Source: Corynebacterium jeikeium (lineage in GTDB: Bacteria; Actinomycetota; Actinomycetes; Mycobacteriales; Mycobacteriaceae). Taken from it: a stretch of DNA of 64,000 bases. Numbering within the stretch: the stretch's first letter is position 1; every line of letters starts with the position of its first letter. Shown piece by piece: positions 48,721 through 58,028 of this stretch. A program made the position numbers and the translations under genes. The stretch spans positions 1 through 64,000 of the forward strand of contig NZ_JFCH01000055.1 of assembly GCF_000738175.1 (NCBI RefSeq), given 5' to 3'. The notes beneath the pieces are model-generated. The model saw nothing but the letters and a program-made list of their open reading frames with translations. It searched no databases and was not told the DNA's origin.

Positions 48721-49155
48721 ATGAGCGATAACACCGGAGTGCCTGAGGCATCTGTCGAGACCACGTCAGTCTTTCGCGCAGACCTTCTAAAGGAGATGGA
48801 GTCTGGCTCGCAGCACGATGCCTCTCCCGCCGGTGTCGAGGGTCTTCCCGAGGGCTCCGCGCTGCTGGTTGTGAAGCGCGGCCCGAACGCCGGCTCCCGC
48901 TTCCTGCTGGACCAGGACACGACCGCCGCTGGCCGCCACCCGGACAGCGACATCTTCCTGGATGACGTCACCGTTTCCCGTCGCCACGCTGAGTTCCGCC
49001 GCAATGGCGACCAGTACGAGGTTGTGGACGTCGGATCCCTGAACGGCACCTACGTCAACCGCGAGCCGAAGAACTCCTCCGTCCTGTCCAACGGCGACGA
49101 GATCCAGATCGGCAAGTTCCGCCTGGTGTTCCTGAACGGTTCGAAGGAAGCCTAA
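48721..49155 (+). CDS. odhI: FHA-domain regulator OdhI/GarA
   Basis: 144 residues. The N-terminal ETTSVFRADLL at residues 13-23 contains the two threonines phosphorylated by PknG/PknB in C. glutamicum and M. tuberculosis. The FHA domain follows (GSRFLLDQD, GRHPDSDIFLDD, VSRRHAEFR, NGTYVNREP). Unphosphorylated, it inhibits 2-oxoglutarate dehydrogenase and shifts 2-oxoglutarate to glutamate. ATG at 48721 with AGAGGA upstream. Confidence 0.95.
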   Translation: MSDNTGVPEASVETTSVFRADLLKEMESGSQHDASPAGVEGLPEGSALLVVKRGPNAGSRFLLDQDTTAAGRHPDSDIFLDDVTVSRRHAEFRRNGDQYEVVDVGSLNGTYVNREPKNSSVLSNGDEIQIGKFRLVFLNGSKEA

Positions 49156-49161
49156 GGAAAA

Positions 49162-49899
49162 GTGAGCGCACAGAGAAGCCACGCTAGCGCTCCTGCACCT
49201 GCCTCCTCGCCAGCCGGAAAGGTTCTGCCCACTTCGTCTATCGGCGATGTGCTAAAGCAGTTGAAGCCGGACTTCCCGGACGTCACCGTCTCGAAGATCC
49301 GCTTCCTAGAATCCGAAGGCTTGGTTAGCCCGCGCCGTTCCCAGAGCGGCTACCGGCGCTTTTCCCCGGAGGATATTTCCAGGCTGCGCTACATCTTGAC
49401 CCTCCAGCGGGATAACTACCTGCCGCTGAAGGTTATCCGCGAACGCCTGGAGGCCATGGATTCCGGCAAGGTCACCCCGGTGACCGCCGCCCGCAAGTCC
49501 GCCCCCGGTGCGATTTCCCCGGAGCAGATGCGGGCCACGCAGTCCCGCCGCCTGACCCGCGCAGACGTTACGGCACGCGCCAACGTGCAGGATTCCTTCA
49601 CCGGATCCCTGATCCGCATGGGGCTGATTTCCGCCGACCCGGCCGGTTTCTTCTCGGTCGATGACGTAGAGATCGTCCAGATCGCGCAGAACCTGACCGA
49701 CCACGGCCTGGATAACCGCCACCTGAAGGCGCTGTTGACCATCGCGAACCGCCAGTTCGACATGGTTTCCCGCATCGCCGACCCGTTGGCTCACGGCCGC
49801 GACGAGAACGCTCAGCAGCGCTCCGCCGAGACCGCCCGCGAGATGTCCGCGCTGATCATTTCCCTCAACACCGCGCTGGTGAAGGGCAACCTTGGCTAA
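49162..49899 (+). CDS. ftsR: MerR-type regulator FtsR (Rv1828-like)
   Basis: 245 residues. After an Ala/Ser/Pro tail the MerR helix-turn-helix KIRFLESEGLVSPRRSQSGYRRFSPEDISRL is visible from about residue 52, followed by a helical C-terminal domain without metal-binding Cys. In C. glutamicum FtsR activates ftsZ. GTG at 49162, 6 bases after odhI, with AAGGAAAA. The synteny odhI-ftsR-DUF151-merR equals Rv1827-Rv1830. Confidence 0.9.
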   Translation: MSAQRSHASAPAPASSPAGKVLPTSSIGDVLKQLKPDFPDVTVSKIRFLESEGLVSPRRSQSGYRRFSPEDISRLRYILTLQRDNYLPLKVIRERLEAMDSGKVTPVTAARKSAPGAISPEQMRATQSRRLTRADVTARANVQDSFTGSLIRMGLISADPAGFFSVDDVEIVQIAQNLTDHGLDNRHLKALLTIANRQFDMVSRIADPLAHGRDENAQQRSAETAREMSALIISLNTALVKGNLG

Positions 49900-50479
49900 A
49901 GGCACCGAAGTCGTTTTCCTCGGCCGCGCTGTCGGTAGCTCTCTCGGCTGCGGCGCGCCCGTGCCCGACTGTCTTATTTTTATGACGCCCCAGCGCACCC
50001 ACATCCTGCCGATCTGGGTGGAGCCAACGCTGGATCTGGGCGGGCGGCCCACGGATGCCGAGGTTCTGGCGAGCATTCTGAAGTACGACGACGCGCGCGA
50101 CCCGTGGTTTGCCCGCATCGTCACCAACTCCCGCGGTCAGATGACCGCCGGTTTGGTGCTGGAGGAGGGGGAGTCCGAGCGTTTCATCGACATTCGCCCC
50201 TCCATCCTGGAACCCTTGTGGCACGCGGGCGTGATCTTCGATGTGCGCGTGGAACCCGGAGTGGAAAGCGCGCTCATCCGCGTTAACCCAGCTTGGGTTG
50301 ACGAGCTCGAGGCGAAACTCAAGCAGGTAGACGAGGACGGCGACCAGGTGGACTTCTTGCTGGACTGGAACCCGGAGGACATGGGCTTCACCGCCAGCGA
50401 CAACGCAGACTCCGATTTCCAGGAAATGTGGGAGGGCCTGGGTCTGTCGAGCGATCTCGACGACTGGTTAAAGGAATGA
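49892..50479 (+). CDS. bifunctional nuclease family protein (DUF151, Rv1829-like)
   Basis: 195 residues. DUF151 core around residues 30-120 (FMTPQRTHILPIWVEPTLDLG, GQMTAGLVLEEGE, IDIRPSILEPL). Some family members have been described as nucleases but no catalytic set is evident here. TTG start overlaps the ftsR stop by 8 bases. Acidic C terminus. Confidence 0.8.
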   Translation: MAKGTEVVFLGRAVGSSLGCGAPVPDCLIFMTPQRTHILPIWVEPTLDLGGRPTDAEVLASILKYDDARDPWFARIVTNSRGQMTAGLVLEEGESERFIDIRPSILEPLWHAGVIFDVRVEPGVESALIRVNPAWVDELEAKLKQVDEDGDQVDFLLDWNPEDMGFTASDNADSDFQEMWEGLGLSSDLDDWLKE

Positions 50480-50603
50480 CACGCCTGTTGTTACACGTGT
50501 GATTTTTGTGACTCGTGTTAAAGTAATGTTCGGCTAGCGGTTGACTGTGCCGCAAACCGGTCTAATCTTTAGAAGAGAATTGAAATTACACCAGGAGTGT
50601 TTC

Positions 50604-51116
50604 ATGCAGGATGCCCTTTTCGACGTCCATGGCCCCGACGACGAGGTCGGTTACCGCGTACCGATCGCCTGCCAAGTCGCCGGCATCACCTACCGTCAGC
50701 TGGACTACTGGGCCCGCACAAAGCTGGTTCAGCCCAGCATCCGTAACGCCGTCGGCTCCGGCTCCCAGCGCCTGTACTCCTTCCGTGACATCCTGGTGCT
50801 GAAGATCGTGAAGGGCCTGCTGGATACCGGCATCTCCCTGCAGAACATCCGCAAGGCCGTGGAGAAGCTGGAGAATCTGGGCGTCGACGACCTCGCCGGC
50901 ATCACCCTCGTTTCCGACGGTCACACCGTCTACGAGTGCCGTTCCTCCGAGGAGGTCATTGACCTCCTCAACGGCGGCCAGGGTGTATTCGGCATTGCCG
51001 TCCCGGGCCTGATGAAGGAACTCACCGGCACCATCACTGCCTTCCCCTCCGAGAAGGTCGTGCAGGACGCTGCCATCGACGAGCTGGCCGAGCGCCGCCG
51101 TCGCCGTATGGCCTAG
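50604..51116 (+). CDS. MerR-family transcriptional regulator (Rv1830-like)
   Basis: 170 residues. N-terminal MerR HTH (YRVPIACQVAGITYRQLDYWARTKLVQPS, residues 20-48), then LYSFRDILVLKIVKGLLDTGISL and an effector-like helical domain. The ATG at 50604 has CCAGGAG 8 bases earlier; an upstream in-frame start at 50541 lacks conservation. It may control cell-cycle or growth genes like its mycobacterial counterpart, but the target is unknown. It converges on and overlaps the next gene by 4 bases. Confidence 0.9.
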   Translation: MQDALFDVHGPDDEVGYRVPIACQVAGITYRQLDYWARTKLVQPSIRNAVGSGSQRLYSFRDILVLKIVKGLLDTGISLQNIRKAVEKLENLGVDDLAGITLVSDGHTVYECRSSEEVIDLLNGGQGVFGIAVPGLMKELTGTITAFPSEKVVQDAAIDELAERRRRRMA

Positions 51117-51616
51117 AGCTGCCTCAGAAAAGCTCCCCGCGCCCGCTGGTTCAGCTCCGGCAGGGGATTATCCTGCAGCTGCGGGGCCAACACTCCACCA
51201 TTCTCTTCGGCGATCTCCACCTTGGAGACCGCCAGCGCCTCATCAGCCAGCTGTCTATCCGCTGGCTTCCACAGCTCCGCACCCGGCTGGCCACCCTCAC
51301 CCCACGCCTTGTAGGCCTTAATTGCCTCTGCATCTGGCTTGCGCACAACCTCCGCCTTCAGGCAGTGGTCCAGCTCCACCTCGTTCGCATTGTTGAACTC
51401 CTGCACCGCATCCTTCAGCTCCGACTCATCCGCAGCCCACACCTGCACCACGAAGTCCCCCTGCGGGCATTCCGGCGCGGCCAAGTCATCCTGGTTATTC
51501 CTCGCCAGTGCAATCCACCCGGCCACCAGGAGCGCCACCACGATCACGGCCGCGAGCGCTGCCCAGACCCACCCGGCTACCCGATAGTTCTGCTTCCCGC
51601 TTGCGTGACGTGCCAC
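51113..51616 (-). CDS. membrane-anchored protein, unknown function
   Basis: 167 residues: short basic start, one transmembrane helix (about 13-37), then an external domain beginning ECPQGDFVVQVWAADESELKDAVQEFN, which recalls the first strand-helix unit of a solute-binding or VWA-associated domain, cut short. Two Cys residues (C50 and C85 by position) could form a disulfide. Last gene of the minus-strand run. I do not recognise the family. Confidence 0.7.
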   Translation of the reverse strand: MARHASGKQNYRVAGWVWAALAAVIVVALLVAGWIALARNNQDDLAAPECPQGDFVVQVWAADESELKDAVQEFNNANEVELDHCLKAEVVRKPDAEAIKAYKAWGEGGQPGAELWKPADRQLADEALAVSKVEIAEENGGVLAPQLQDNPLPELNQRARGAFLRQL

Positions 51617-51641
51617 GATTCTTCTTCCTCCCAGTAGTTTG

Positions 51642-52481
51642 CTATCCAGTGTAGGCCAGCAGCCGCTTGCGCAGCTCCTGCCCGCGCTCCATCAACCCCT
51701 TTTGTCGAGTCACGTAGTCGGCCCGTCCCGCCGGGGTCTCGATCCGCACCGGCTCGAAACCCCATTCGCGCAGATCATAGGGCGAAGCCTCCATGTCCAA
51801 CCGACGCACGTCACAGGCCAGCTCAAAGCAGTCCAGCCACAGTTCGCCGGGGATCAGCGGCCCCAGCTTCGTGGCCCACTTGTATAGATCCATGGTGGCG
51901 TGCAGGCAGCCCGGCTGCTCGAGCTGAGGCTGCGAGGCGCGTGTTGGGGTGTGGGCGTTGCGAGGCGCGGCGGCGTCCGTAAAAAAGCGAAAAGCGTCAA
52001 AGTGCGTGCACTTCAACTGCGAAGCCTCCACCACCTCGTCGGTACCGGCCACTCCCAGCCGCAAAGGCTCGGGGTGGCGGGGCGCATCTTTGTAGACCAT
52101 CGCCCACTCATGCAGCCCGAAGCAGCCGAGCACGGGCGGGTGCCGATACGTCGCCTCCAACAACCGCGCGATATAGCGCACCGTCTTGCCTCGCGCGGCC
52201 ATAAACCGTTCCGTATCGAGGGTCCACACGTCGCCACGGCGCACATAGTGATCCTTGTAGTGCGGCAGGTCGCCGTTGCCATCCCACACCACACCCTTAT
52301 TGACGCCCGGATGCCAGTGGCTCAACTTCCCAGGAGTAGTGGGGTAGTAGCTGAACATGAAATCCCACACCGGGTGCCTTTCACCCTCAGCGCGGCGTCG
52401 GCGGTGCCCCTCGGTGAGGCACTGCACGCGCTCCCGGTGGGCTGCTTGCCTATCGCGCCAGTCGTGCAGTACCTCAGTCAT
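51642..52481 (-). CDS. 3-methyladenine DNA glycosylase-like conserved protein
   Basis: 279 residues, cytosolic, rich in His/Trp/Tyr, with KLSHWHPGVNKGVVW and YRHPPVLGCFGLHEWAMVY. Corynebacterial homologues are labelled 3-methyladenine DNA glycosylase, yet neither the helix-hairpin-helix nor the AAG-type motifs are visible, so the label should be treated with care. The ATG overlaps the end of the CBS membrane protein gene by 8 bases, implying co-translation. Confidence 0.6.
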   Translation of the reverse strand: MTEVLHDWRDRQAAHRERVQCLTEGHRRRRAEGERHPVWDFMFSYYPTTPGKLSHWHPGVNKGVVWDGNGDLPHYKDHYVRRGDVWTLDTERFMAARGKTVRYIARLLEATYRHPPVLGCFGLHEWAMVYKDAPRHPEPLRLGVAGTDEVVEASQLKCTHFDAFRFFTDAAAPRNAHTPTRASQPQLEQPGCLHATMDLYKWATKLGPLIPGELWLDCFELACDVRRLDMEASPYDLREWGFEPVRIETPAGRADYVTRQKGLMERGQELRKRLLAYTG

Positions 52482-53517
52482 GGGTCCAGTCGCGGACAGT
52501 GCCGACGAGCTCTTCGATGATGTCCTCCAGCGTGATCATGCCGATAATCTGCCCATTTGTATCCACTACCGCGGCGATGTGGCTGGAGGTACGCCGCATG
52601 TTGCGCATCGCTACATCGAAGCTGGAGCCAGTCTTGACCTCCAGTAAGGGGCGGATGTCCGTGGTATCCAACTGGCCGTCGGGCTCCACCAGGTTGTCCA
52701 ATACGTCCTTGACGTGGACGTAGCCGATCCACTTTCCCTTGGTATCTGTGACGGGGAAGCGGGAATAGCCCGTCTCCTGCACCGCCTTCTCCACGGCCGC
52801 GACCTTCATCCGCGGACCGTCCTGCCGGATGCAATGCACGTCGGCCGCGGGGATCAGAACCTCGTCCAATGTGCGGCGCGAAGAGCTTAGGGCCTTGTCC
52901 AGGCGGTTGGCCTCCTCTGGAGCGATCAGCCCCTCGGAGCGGGAATCCTGGATCATGCTGGCCAGCTCGGCGGGGGAGACGGTGGAATCCAGCTCGTCCT
53001 TCTGCTCCACGCCCATCAGCTTGAGCGTATGGCGGGCGATCCAGTTCAGCAGCTGCATGATCGGGTTCGTGACCTTGACGAACAAAAGGTGCAGTGGCAC
53101 CACGAACGTCGCGACGGTTTCCGGGCCGGCCAGGGCGATGTTCTTCGGCACCATCTCACCCAGGATGATGTGCAGCATCGTCACGACCAGCAGGGCAATC
53201 GCAAAGCTCACCGGGTGCAGCATCTCCGGTGGCAGCCCCAGTGCCTCGAACGGCGCCTCGATGAGGTGCGCGATCGCGGGCTCGCCGACCTTACCCAGCA
53301 GCAGCGAGGCGATCGTAATGCCGAACTGCGCGCCCGCCAGCATGATCGACAGGTGCTCGCTGGCGTAAAGCACCCGCTTGGCGCGCTTGTTGCCCGCGGC
53401 GATCATGGAATCCAGGCGATCCCTGCGCGAGGAAATCAGCGCGAACTCCACCGCCACGAAGAAGGCGTTGAGCGCCAGCAGGAAGACGGCAAAGACGATG
53501 GCCCAAATGTCACTCAT
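52474..53517 (-). CDS. CNNM/CorC-type membrane protein with CBS pair
   Basis: 347 residues: N-terminal DUF21/CNNM membrane domain (three to four helices, 1-150), two CBS domains (about 215-335) and no C-terminal CorC_HlyC domain. Related proteins bind Mg-ATP and have a role in Mg2+/Co2+ transport. ATG overlaps the stop of the longer paralogue upstream (TAATG). Positionally equal to Rv1841c. Confidence 0.87.
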   Translation of the reverse strand: MSDIWAIVFAVFLLALNAFFVAVEFALISSRRDRLDSMIAAGNKRAKRVLYASEHLSIMLAGAQFGITIASLLLGKVGEPAIAHLIEAPFEALGLPPEMLHPVSFAIALLVVTMLHIILGEMVPKNIALAGPETVATFVVPLHLLFVKVTNPIMQLLNWIARHTLKLMGVEQKDELDSTVSPAELASMIQDSRSEGLIAPEEANRLDKALSSSRRTLDEVLIPAADVHCIRQDGPRMKVAAVEKAVQETGYSRFPVTDTKGKWIGYVHVKDVLDNLVEPDGQLDTTDIRPLLEVKTGSSFDVAMRNMRRTSSHIAAVVDTNGQIIGMITLEDIIEELVGTVRDWTHD

Positions 53518-54887
53518 TAGTTTGCCTCCTCCTTGGTCAGCGGTTGCAGCAGCACCTTGTCCACGCGCCGGTTATCCATCTCCTTGACGGTGGCCCGCCA
53601 GCGGCCGGACATGCCCGTTTCGAAGCTCTCCATCATCTCGTTGTCGCCGACTGGCAGCAACACCTCGTCACCCTCGGCGGGGATGCGCCCCAGCGTGGCC
53701 ATGATTAGACCGCCGAGCGTATCGTAGTCGCCCTCTGGCGCGGTGTAGCCCACCGCGTCCGGCAATTCGTCGGTGCGCACCAGGCCGGAAACCTCCCAGT
53801 GGGTGCCCGTTTTGCGGACTTCCTTGTCCTCTTCCACATCGTCGTGCTCGTCCCACACCTCGCCGAGGATCTCCTCGACCACGTCCTCGATCGTCACGAT
53901 GCCGGCGGTGCCGCCGTACTCGTCCACGACCATCACCAGCTGCGAGCCCGCGGCTCGCACCTGGTTCAGCACGTCATCGCCGCTCAAGGAATCTGGCACG
54001 GAGGGGACGTTCTTCATCAGCTTGTTCAAGGTGGTGGTGGGGCGCGAGTCGTGGGGGATAGTCAGCGCATCCTTCACGTGCACCACTCCGACAGTCTCGT
54101 CCAGATCCCCGCGGGTCACGGGAAAGCGCGAGTGTCCGGTCTCCAGCGCCAGCTCGATCAGATCCAGCGCGGTCTCATCGACAGTTAGGGATTCGACGGT
54201 CGACCGGGGTGTCATTACATCCTCCGCTGAGGCGTCACTAAACCGCAGCGACAGATCCAGAATCCGCGCCTTGGACTCGGTGAACCCACCGTTGCCCGTC
54301 GAGTTTCGCACTAGCGCCGAGAGCTCTTCGGCCGATCGTGCGGACGCCAACTCGTCCGCCGGCTCAATGCCCAGCTTCCGCACAACCGCGTTGGCCGTCG
54401 AGTTCATTCCGTTAATGAACCACTTCAGGGCCACGTTGAATGTCCACGCCGGTCGGATAGCGGTTCGCGCCACTTCGATGGGGTGGGTGATTGCCAGGTT
54501 CTTCGGCACCAGTTCGCCGAACACCATCGACAGCACCGTCGCCACAATCAGCGACAGAACCAGCGCGATGGGCATGGCTGCGGCCTCGCTTAACCCCATC
54601 CACTCCAGCGCCGGGTCGAAGAACTTCGCCAGGATCGGTTCCGCCAGATAACCCGTCGCCAGGGTGGTGATCGTAATGCCCAGCTGGGCGCCGGAGAGCA
54701 GGAAGGAGAGCTCCCCGTGCGCCTTTTGCAGCAGCTTCGCCGTGCCATCGCCCTTGGTGCGGGCGTGCTCGTCGATGGCAGAGCGCTCTAGCCCCGTCAT
54801 CGCGAACTCCACGGCCACGAACAGGCCAGTTGCGCCTGTAAGCAGCACAAACAGGACCAGCCCGACTAGGGAAAGAACTATGTCCAC
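53517..54887 (-). CDS. CNNM/CorC-type membrane protein with CBS pair and CorC domain
   Basis: 456 residues: DUF21 membrane domain (1-190), CBS pair (about 210-335) and C-terminal CorC_HlyC transporter-associated domain (about 360-440, after VEEILGEVWDEHDD). GTG start at 54887. Together with the shorter paralogue it may form a hetero-oligomer for divalent cation export. Positionally equal to Rv1842c. Confidence 0.9.
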   Translation of the reverse strand: MDIVLSLVGLVLFVLLTGATGLFVAVEFAMTGLERSAIDEHARTKGDGTAKLLQKAHGELSFLLSGAQLGITITTLATGYLAEPILAKFFDPALEWMGLSEAAAMPIALVLSLIVATVLSMVFGELVPKNLAITHPIEVARTAIRPAWTFNVALKWFINGMNSTANAVVRKLGIEPADELASARSAEELSALVRNSTGNGGFTESKARILDLSLRFSDASAEDVMTPRSTVESLTVDETALDLIELALETGHSRFPVTRGDLDETVGVVHVKDALTIPHDSRPTTTLNKLMKNVPSVPDSLSGDDVLNQVRAAGSQLVMVVDEYGGTAGIVTIEDVVEEILGEVWDEHDDVEEDKEVRKTGTHWEVSGLVRTDELPDAVGYTAPEGDYDTLGGLIMATLGRIPAEGDEVLLPVGDNEMMESFETGMSGRWRATVKEMDNRRVDKVLLQPLTKEEAN

Positions 54888-54909
54888 TTGAGTATTCCGA
54901 CTCCTAAAT

Positions 54910-56052
54910 CTATTTCAGCTCGGCGACCAATTTGGCGCCCGGCAGCACGGTTGGATGCACCCCGGCCTTGGCCATCATCTTCTCGGTATCAGCTTGCTGG
55001 TCTGCGAAGGAAAGCGTCACCACCGTGCCGCTGGCCCCGGCGCGAGCGGTACGCCCGGCTCGGTGGACATACGCCTTGTGCTCTGCGGGCGGGTCGATGT
55101 GCACGACCAGTTCCACGTCCTTCACGTCGATCCCGCGGGCGGCAATATCGGTGGCCACCAGTACGGTGTTCTTGCCTTGGGTAAAGCCGTCCAACGCCGC
55201 TTGGCGGGTGTTCTGTCCCTTGTTTCCGTGGATCCCCACGGCGGGCACTCCCGCTCGCACCAGCTTCTTGACCTGCCGGTCCACAGCGTATTTTGTGCGC
55301 ATAAACATTACAGTGCGCTTCCGCAGTTTTCCAATGCTCACGATCAGCTCGTTGCGCTCCTCGCGGCTTTCCACCACGCCCAGCAGGTGGCGCATCGTGT
55401 CTACGCTGGCGGTGGCCTCGCCGGTGGAGTGCGTCACGGGTTCGCGCATGTACTTATCCACCAGCACCTGCACGTCGCCGTCCAGGGTGGCGGAAAACAG
55501 CAGGTGCTGCGCCTGCTTCGGCATGCGGTCCAGCAGTTTGGTTACCTGTGGCAAGAAGCCCATGTCGGCCATCTGGTCGGCTTCGTCGATGGCTACGACC
55601 TTCACGTCGGAAAAGTCCAGCATGCCTTGACCCAGCAAATCCAGGGCGCGCCCCGGCGTGGCCACCAGAATGTCTACCGGCCTGGCCAGCGCCGTAATGT
55701 TCCGCTGAATCTTCACCCCGCCGACGACCTCAAGCAGCCGCTGACCGGCCGCGTTCGCAATCGGATCCAGCCGCGAGCGCACCTGCGTCGCCAGCTCTCT
55801 GGTCGGTACCAGCACCACGCCACGCGGCTTTTTTGGTTTGGACGCCCCCCGCCTCAGCAGCTGAATCATCGGCAGCCCGAACGTGAATGTTTTGCCGGAA
55901 CCTGTCGGTCCACGGCCGAGAACATCCCGCCCCTCGACGGCCGCGGGGATGGCGGCCGCCTGGATGGGGAAGGGCTTGGTTATTCCCTCGGCGGAAAGCT
56001 CCTTGGTGATGCAATCATCTAGCCCGAGCTTTCCGAACTCTGATCGGGACAA
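54910..56052 (-). CDS. DEAD-box RNA helicase
   Basis: 380 residues, only the two RecA cores: Q motif region FPIQAAAIPAAVEGRDVLG, Walker A GPTGSGKT, DEAD in VVAIDEADQMADMG, SAT as FSATLDG, and motif VI HRAGRTARAG. There is no long C-terminal extension. The start is TTG abutting the gnd stop. It likely remodels RNA or ribosomes. Confidence 0.9.
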   Translation of the reverse strand: MSRSEFGKLGLDDCITKELSAEGITKPFPIQAAAIPAAVEGRDVLGRGPTGSGKTFTFGLPMIQLLRRGASKPKKPRGVVLVPTRELATQVRSRLDPIANAAGQRLLEVVGGVKIQRNITALARPVDILVATPGRALDLLGQGMLDFSDVKVVAIDEADQMADMGFLPQVTKLLDRMPKQAQHLLFSATLDGDVQVLVDKYMREPVTHSTGEATASVDTMRHLLGVVESREERNELIVSIGKLRKRTVMFMRTKYAVDRQVKKLVRAGVPAVGIHGNKGQNTRQAALDGFTQGKNTVLVATDIAARGIDVKDVELVVHIDPPAEHKAYVHRAGRTARAGASGTVVTLSFADQQADTEKMMAKAGVHPTVLPGAKLVAELK

Positions 56053-57498
56053 TTACGCTTCGACCTCACTGCGATCCCCGGACCAGAGGGTGTGGAAAGA
56101 GCCCTCGCGGTCGGTACGGCGGTAGGTGTGGGCGCCGAAGTAGTCGCGCTGGCCCTGAATCAGAGCCGCCGGCAGACGCTCGGCGCGCAGCGAGTCGTAG
56201 TAGGACAGGGAAGATGCGAACACCGGAACCGGCTGGCCCAGCTGGGTAGCCAGGATGACCACACGGCGCCAAGAGTCGATCAGGCCGCCCAACTCGCCCT
56301 TGAAATACGGGTCCAGCAGCAGGGAGGGCAGCTCCGCGTTCGCGTCGTAGGCCTCGCGGATGCGGTTCAGGAACTTCGCACGAATGATGCAGCCGCCACG
56401 CCAGATGGTGGCCAAGTCGCGGGGGTCCACGCCCCACTTGTGCTCCTCGGATCCGGCCTTGATCTCGTCGAAGCCCTGCGCGTATGCCACCAGCTTGGAG
56501 GCGTACAGCGCGCGGCGGACGTCCTCGATGAACTCCTCCTTCGGCACGTCCAGGGTGGACAGCTCGCCGCTGGGCAGGTTGCCGATGGTGGCGTCGCGCT
56601 GCTCGCGGGCGCCCGACAGCGCGCGGGCGAACACGGCCTCACCAATACCGGTGGTCGGGATGCCCAGGTCCAGGGCCGCCTTCACGGTCCAGCGGCCGGT
56701 GCCCTTCTGTCCCGCGGAGTCCACGATTACGTCGATCAGCGGCTTGCCGGTCTTTTCGTCGGTCTGCGAAAGTACCTCGGCGGTGATCTCAATGAGGTAG
56801 GAATCCAGGTCACCCTCGTTCCAGGTCTTGAATACCTCTGCGATCTCCGCCGGCTCCATGCCCGCGCCGTAGCGCAGCAGCTGGTAGGCCTCGCCGATGA
56901 CTTGCATGTCGGCATACTCGATGCCGTTGTGCACCATCTTCACAAAGTGACCCGCGCCGTCGGGGCCGATGTGCGTCACGCACGGCGTGCCGTCGACCTT
57001 CGCGGCCACGGACTCCAGCAGTGGGCCCAGGGCCTCCCAGGATTCGGCCGGGCCACCGGGCATAATTGCCGGGCCGTTCAGCGCGCCTTCCTCACCGCCG
57101 GAGATGCCTGCGCCGACAAAGTTCAGGCCGCGCTCGGACATCTCAGCCTCGCGGCGGATCGTATCGGTGTACAGGGCATTACCGCCATCGATGATGATGT
57201 CGCCTTCGTCCATTTCCTCGGCGAGCTGGGAAATAACGGCGTCAGTACCAGCACCTGCCTGCACCATGATCAGGGCGCGACGGGGCCGCTCCAGCGACTT
57301 AACGAAATCGGCGATCGTCTCCGCGGGAACGAAGTTGCCGGTTTCGCCGAAGTCCTCCATGAACTTGTCGGTCTTCGCGGTGGTGCGGTTGTAGACGGCC
57401 ACGGTGTGACCGTTGTTGGCAAAGTTCCGGGCGATGTTGGAGCCCATCACGGCCAGTCCAACAACACCAATCTGGGCGGTTCCTTCAGCAGTAGTCAT
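56053..57498 (-). CDS. gnd: 6-phosphogluconate dehydrogenase, decarboxylating
   Basis: 481 residues, full length. NADP loop GLAVMGSNIARN, 6-phosphogluconate signature GGNALYTDT, catalytic FVKMVHNGIEYADMQ (Lys, Asn, Glu) and the tail ending PQRDYFGAHTYRRTD-like GQRDYFGAHTYRRTD. Pentose phosphate pathway, producing ribulose 5-phosphate and NADPH. Heads the minus-strand run through to the glycosylase-like gene. Confidence 0.96.
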   Translation of the reverse strand: MTTAEGTAQIGVVGLAVMGSNIARNFANNGHTVAVYNRTTAKTDKFMEDFGETGNFVPAETIADFVKSLERPRRALIMVQAGAGTDAVISQLAEEMDEGDIIIDGGNALYTDTIRREAEMSERGLNFVGAGISGGEEGALNGPAIMPGGPAESWEALGPLLESVAAKVDGTPCVTHIGPDGAGHFVKMVHNGIEYADMQVIGEAYQLLRYGAGMEPAEIAEVFKTWNEGDLDSYLIEITAEVLSQTDEKTGKPLIDVIVDSAGQKGTGRWTVKAALDLGIPTTGIGEAVFARALSGAREQRDATIGNLPSGELSTLDVPKEEFIEDVRRALYASKLVAYAQGFDEIKAGSEEHKWGVDPRDLATIWRGGCIIRAKFLNRIREAYDANAELPSLLLDPYFKGELGGLIDSWRRVVILATQLGQPVPVFASSLSYYDSLRAERLPAALIQGQRDYFGAHTYRRTDREGSFHTLWSGDRSEVEA

Positions 57499-57542
57499 GG
57501 TTTTACATCTTACAGGGCGATGTCTTGGTTAGTCTTAGGCAC

Positions 57543-58025
57543 ATGTCCAATATTTTCATTGAACTAAGTCGTGTTGCCACCGAGCGTGATCTCACCGAGC
57601 AGGAGATCGCCACTCTCAATGAACTGCTAGCCAAACACCCCACCCTCGACCGCACTCTTGGCGTGCAGTACCGCGCCGTCGGCCCGGACAAGATGCAACT
57701 GGCCCTCGAAATCACCGAGGACCACCTGCAGCCCTGGGGTGTGACCAACGGCGGCGTGTACGCCAGCCTGGGGGAGACCGCCGGTTCGATGGCCAGCTTC
57801 GTCGCCGCGGGCGCCGGCCCGGCAGTCGTGGGCACCTCTAACCAGACGCACTTCCTGCGCCCGTCCGTCAAGGGCGACGTCATCGTCTCCACCGTCCAGG
57901 CAGAGCACGTTGGGCGCACCACGCACCTGTTCCGTATTGAGCACAAAAACGAAAAAACCGGCAAGACCTGCGCCTTGACCTTCCTCAAGACGCAGGTGGT
58001 GCCGGATATGCAGCGCGCTCGGTAG
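57543..58025 (+). CDS. PaaI-type hotdog acyl-CoA thioesterase
   Basis: 160 residues. Hotdog helix with the catalytic segment QPWGVTNGGVYASLGETAGSMAS, then GTSNQTHFLRPSVKGDVI. Such enzymes hydrolyse acyl- or aryl-CoA. The ATG at 57543 follows TAGTCT by 7 bases, suggesting a leaderless mRNA. Equals Rv1847 in position. Converges with ndh. Confidence 0.88.
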   Translation: MSNIFIELSRVATERDLTEQEIATLNELLAKHPTLDRTLGVQYRAVGPDKMQLALEITEDHLQPWGVTNGGVYASLGETAGSMASFVAAGAGPAVVGTSNQTHFLRPSVKGDVIVSTVQAEHVGRTTHLFRIEHKNEKTGKTCALTFLKTQVVPDMQRAR

Positions 58026-58028
58026 GCG

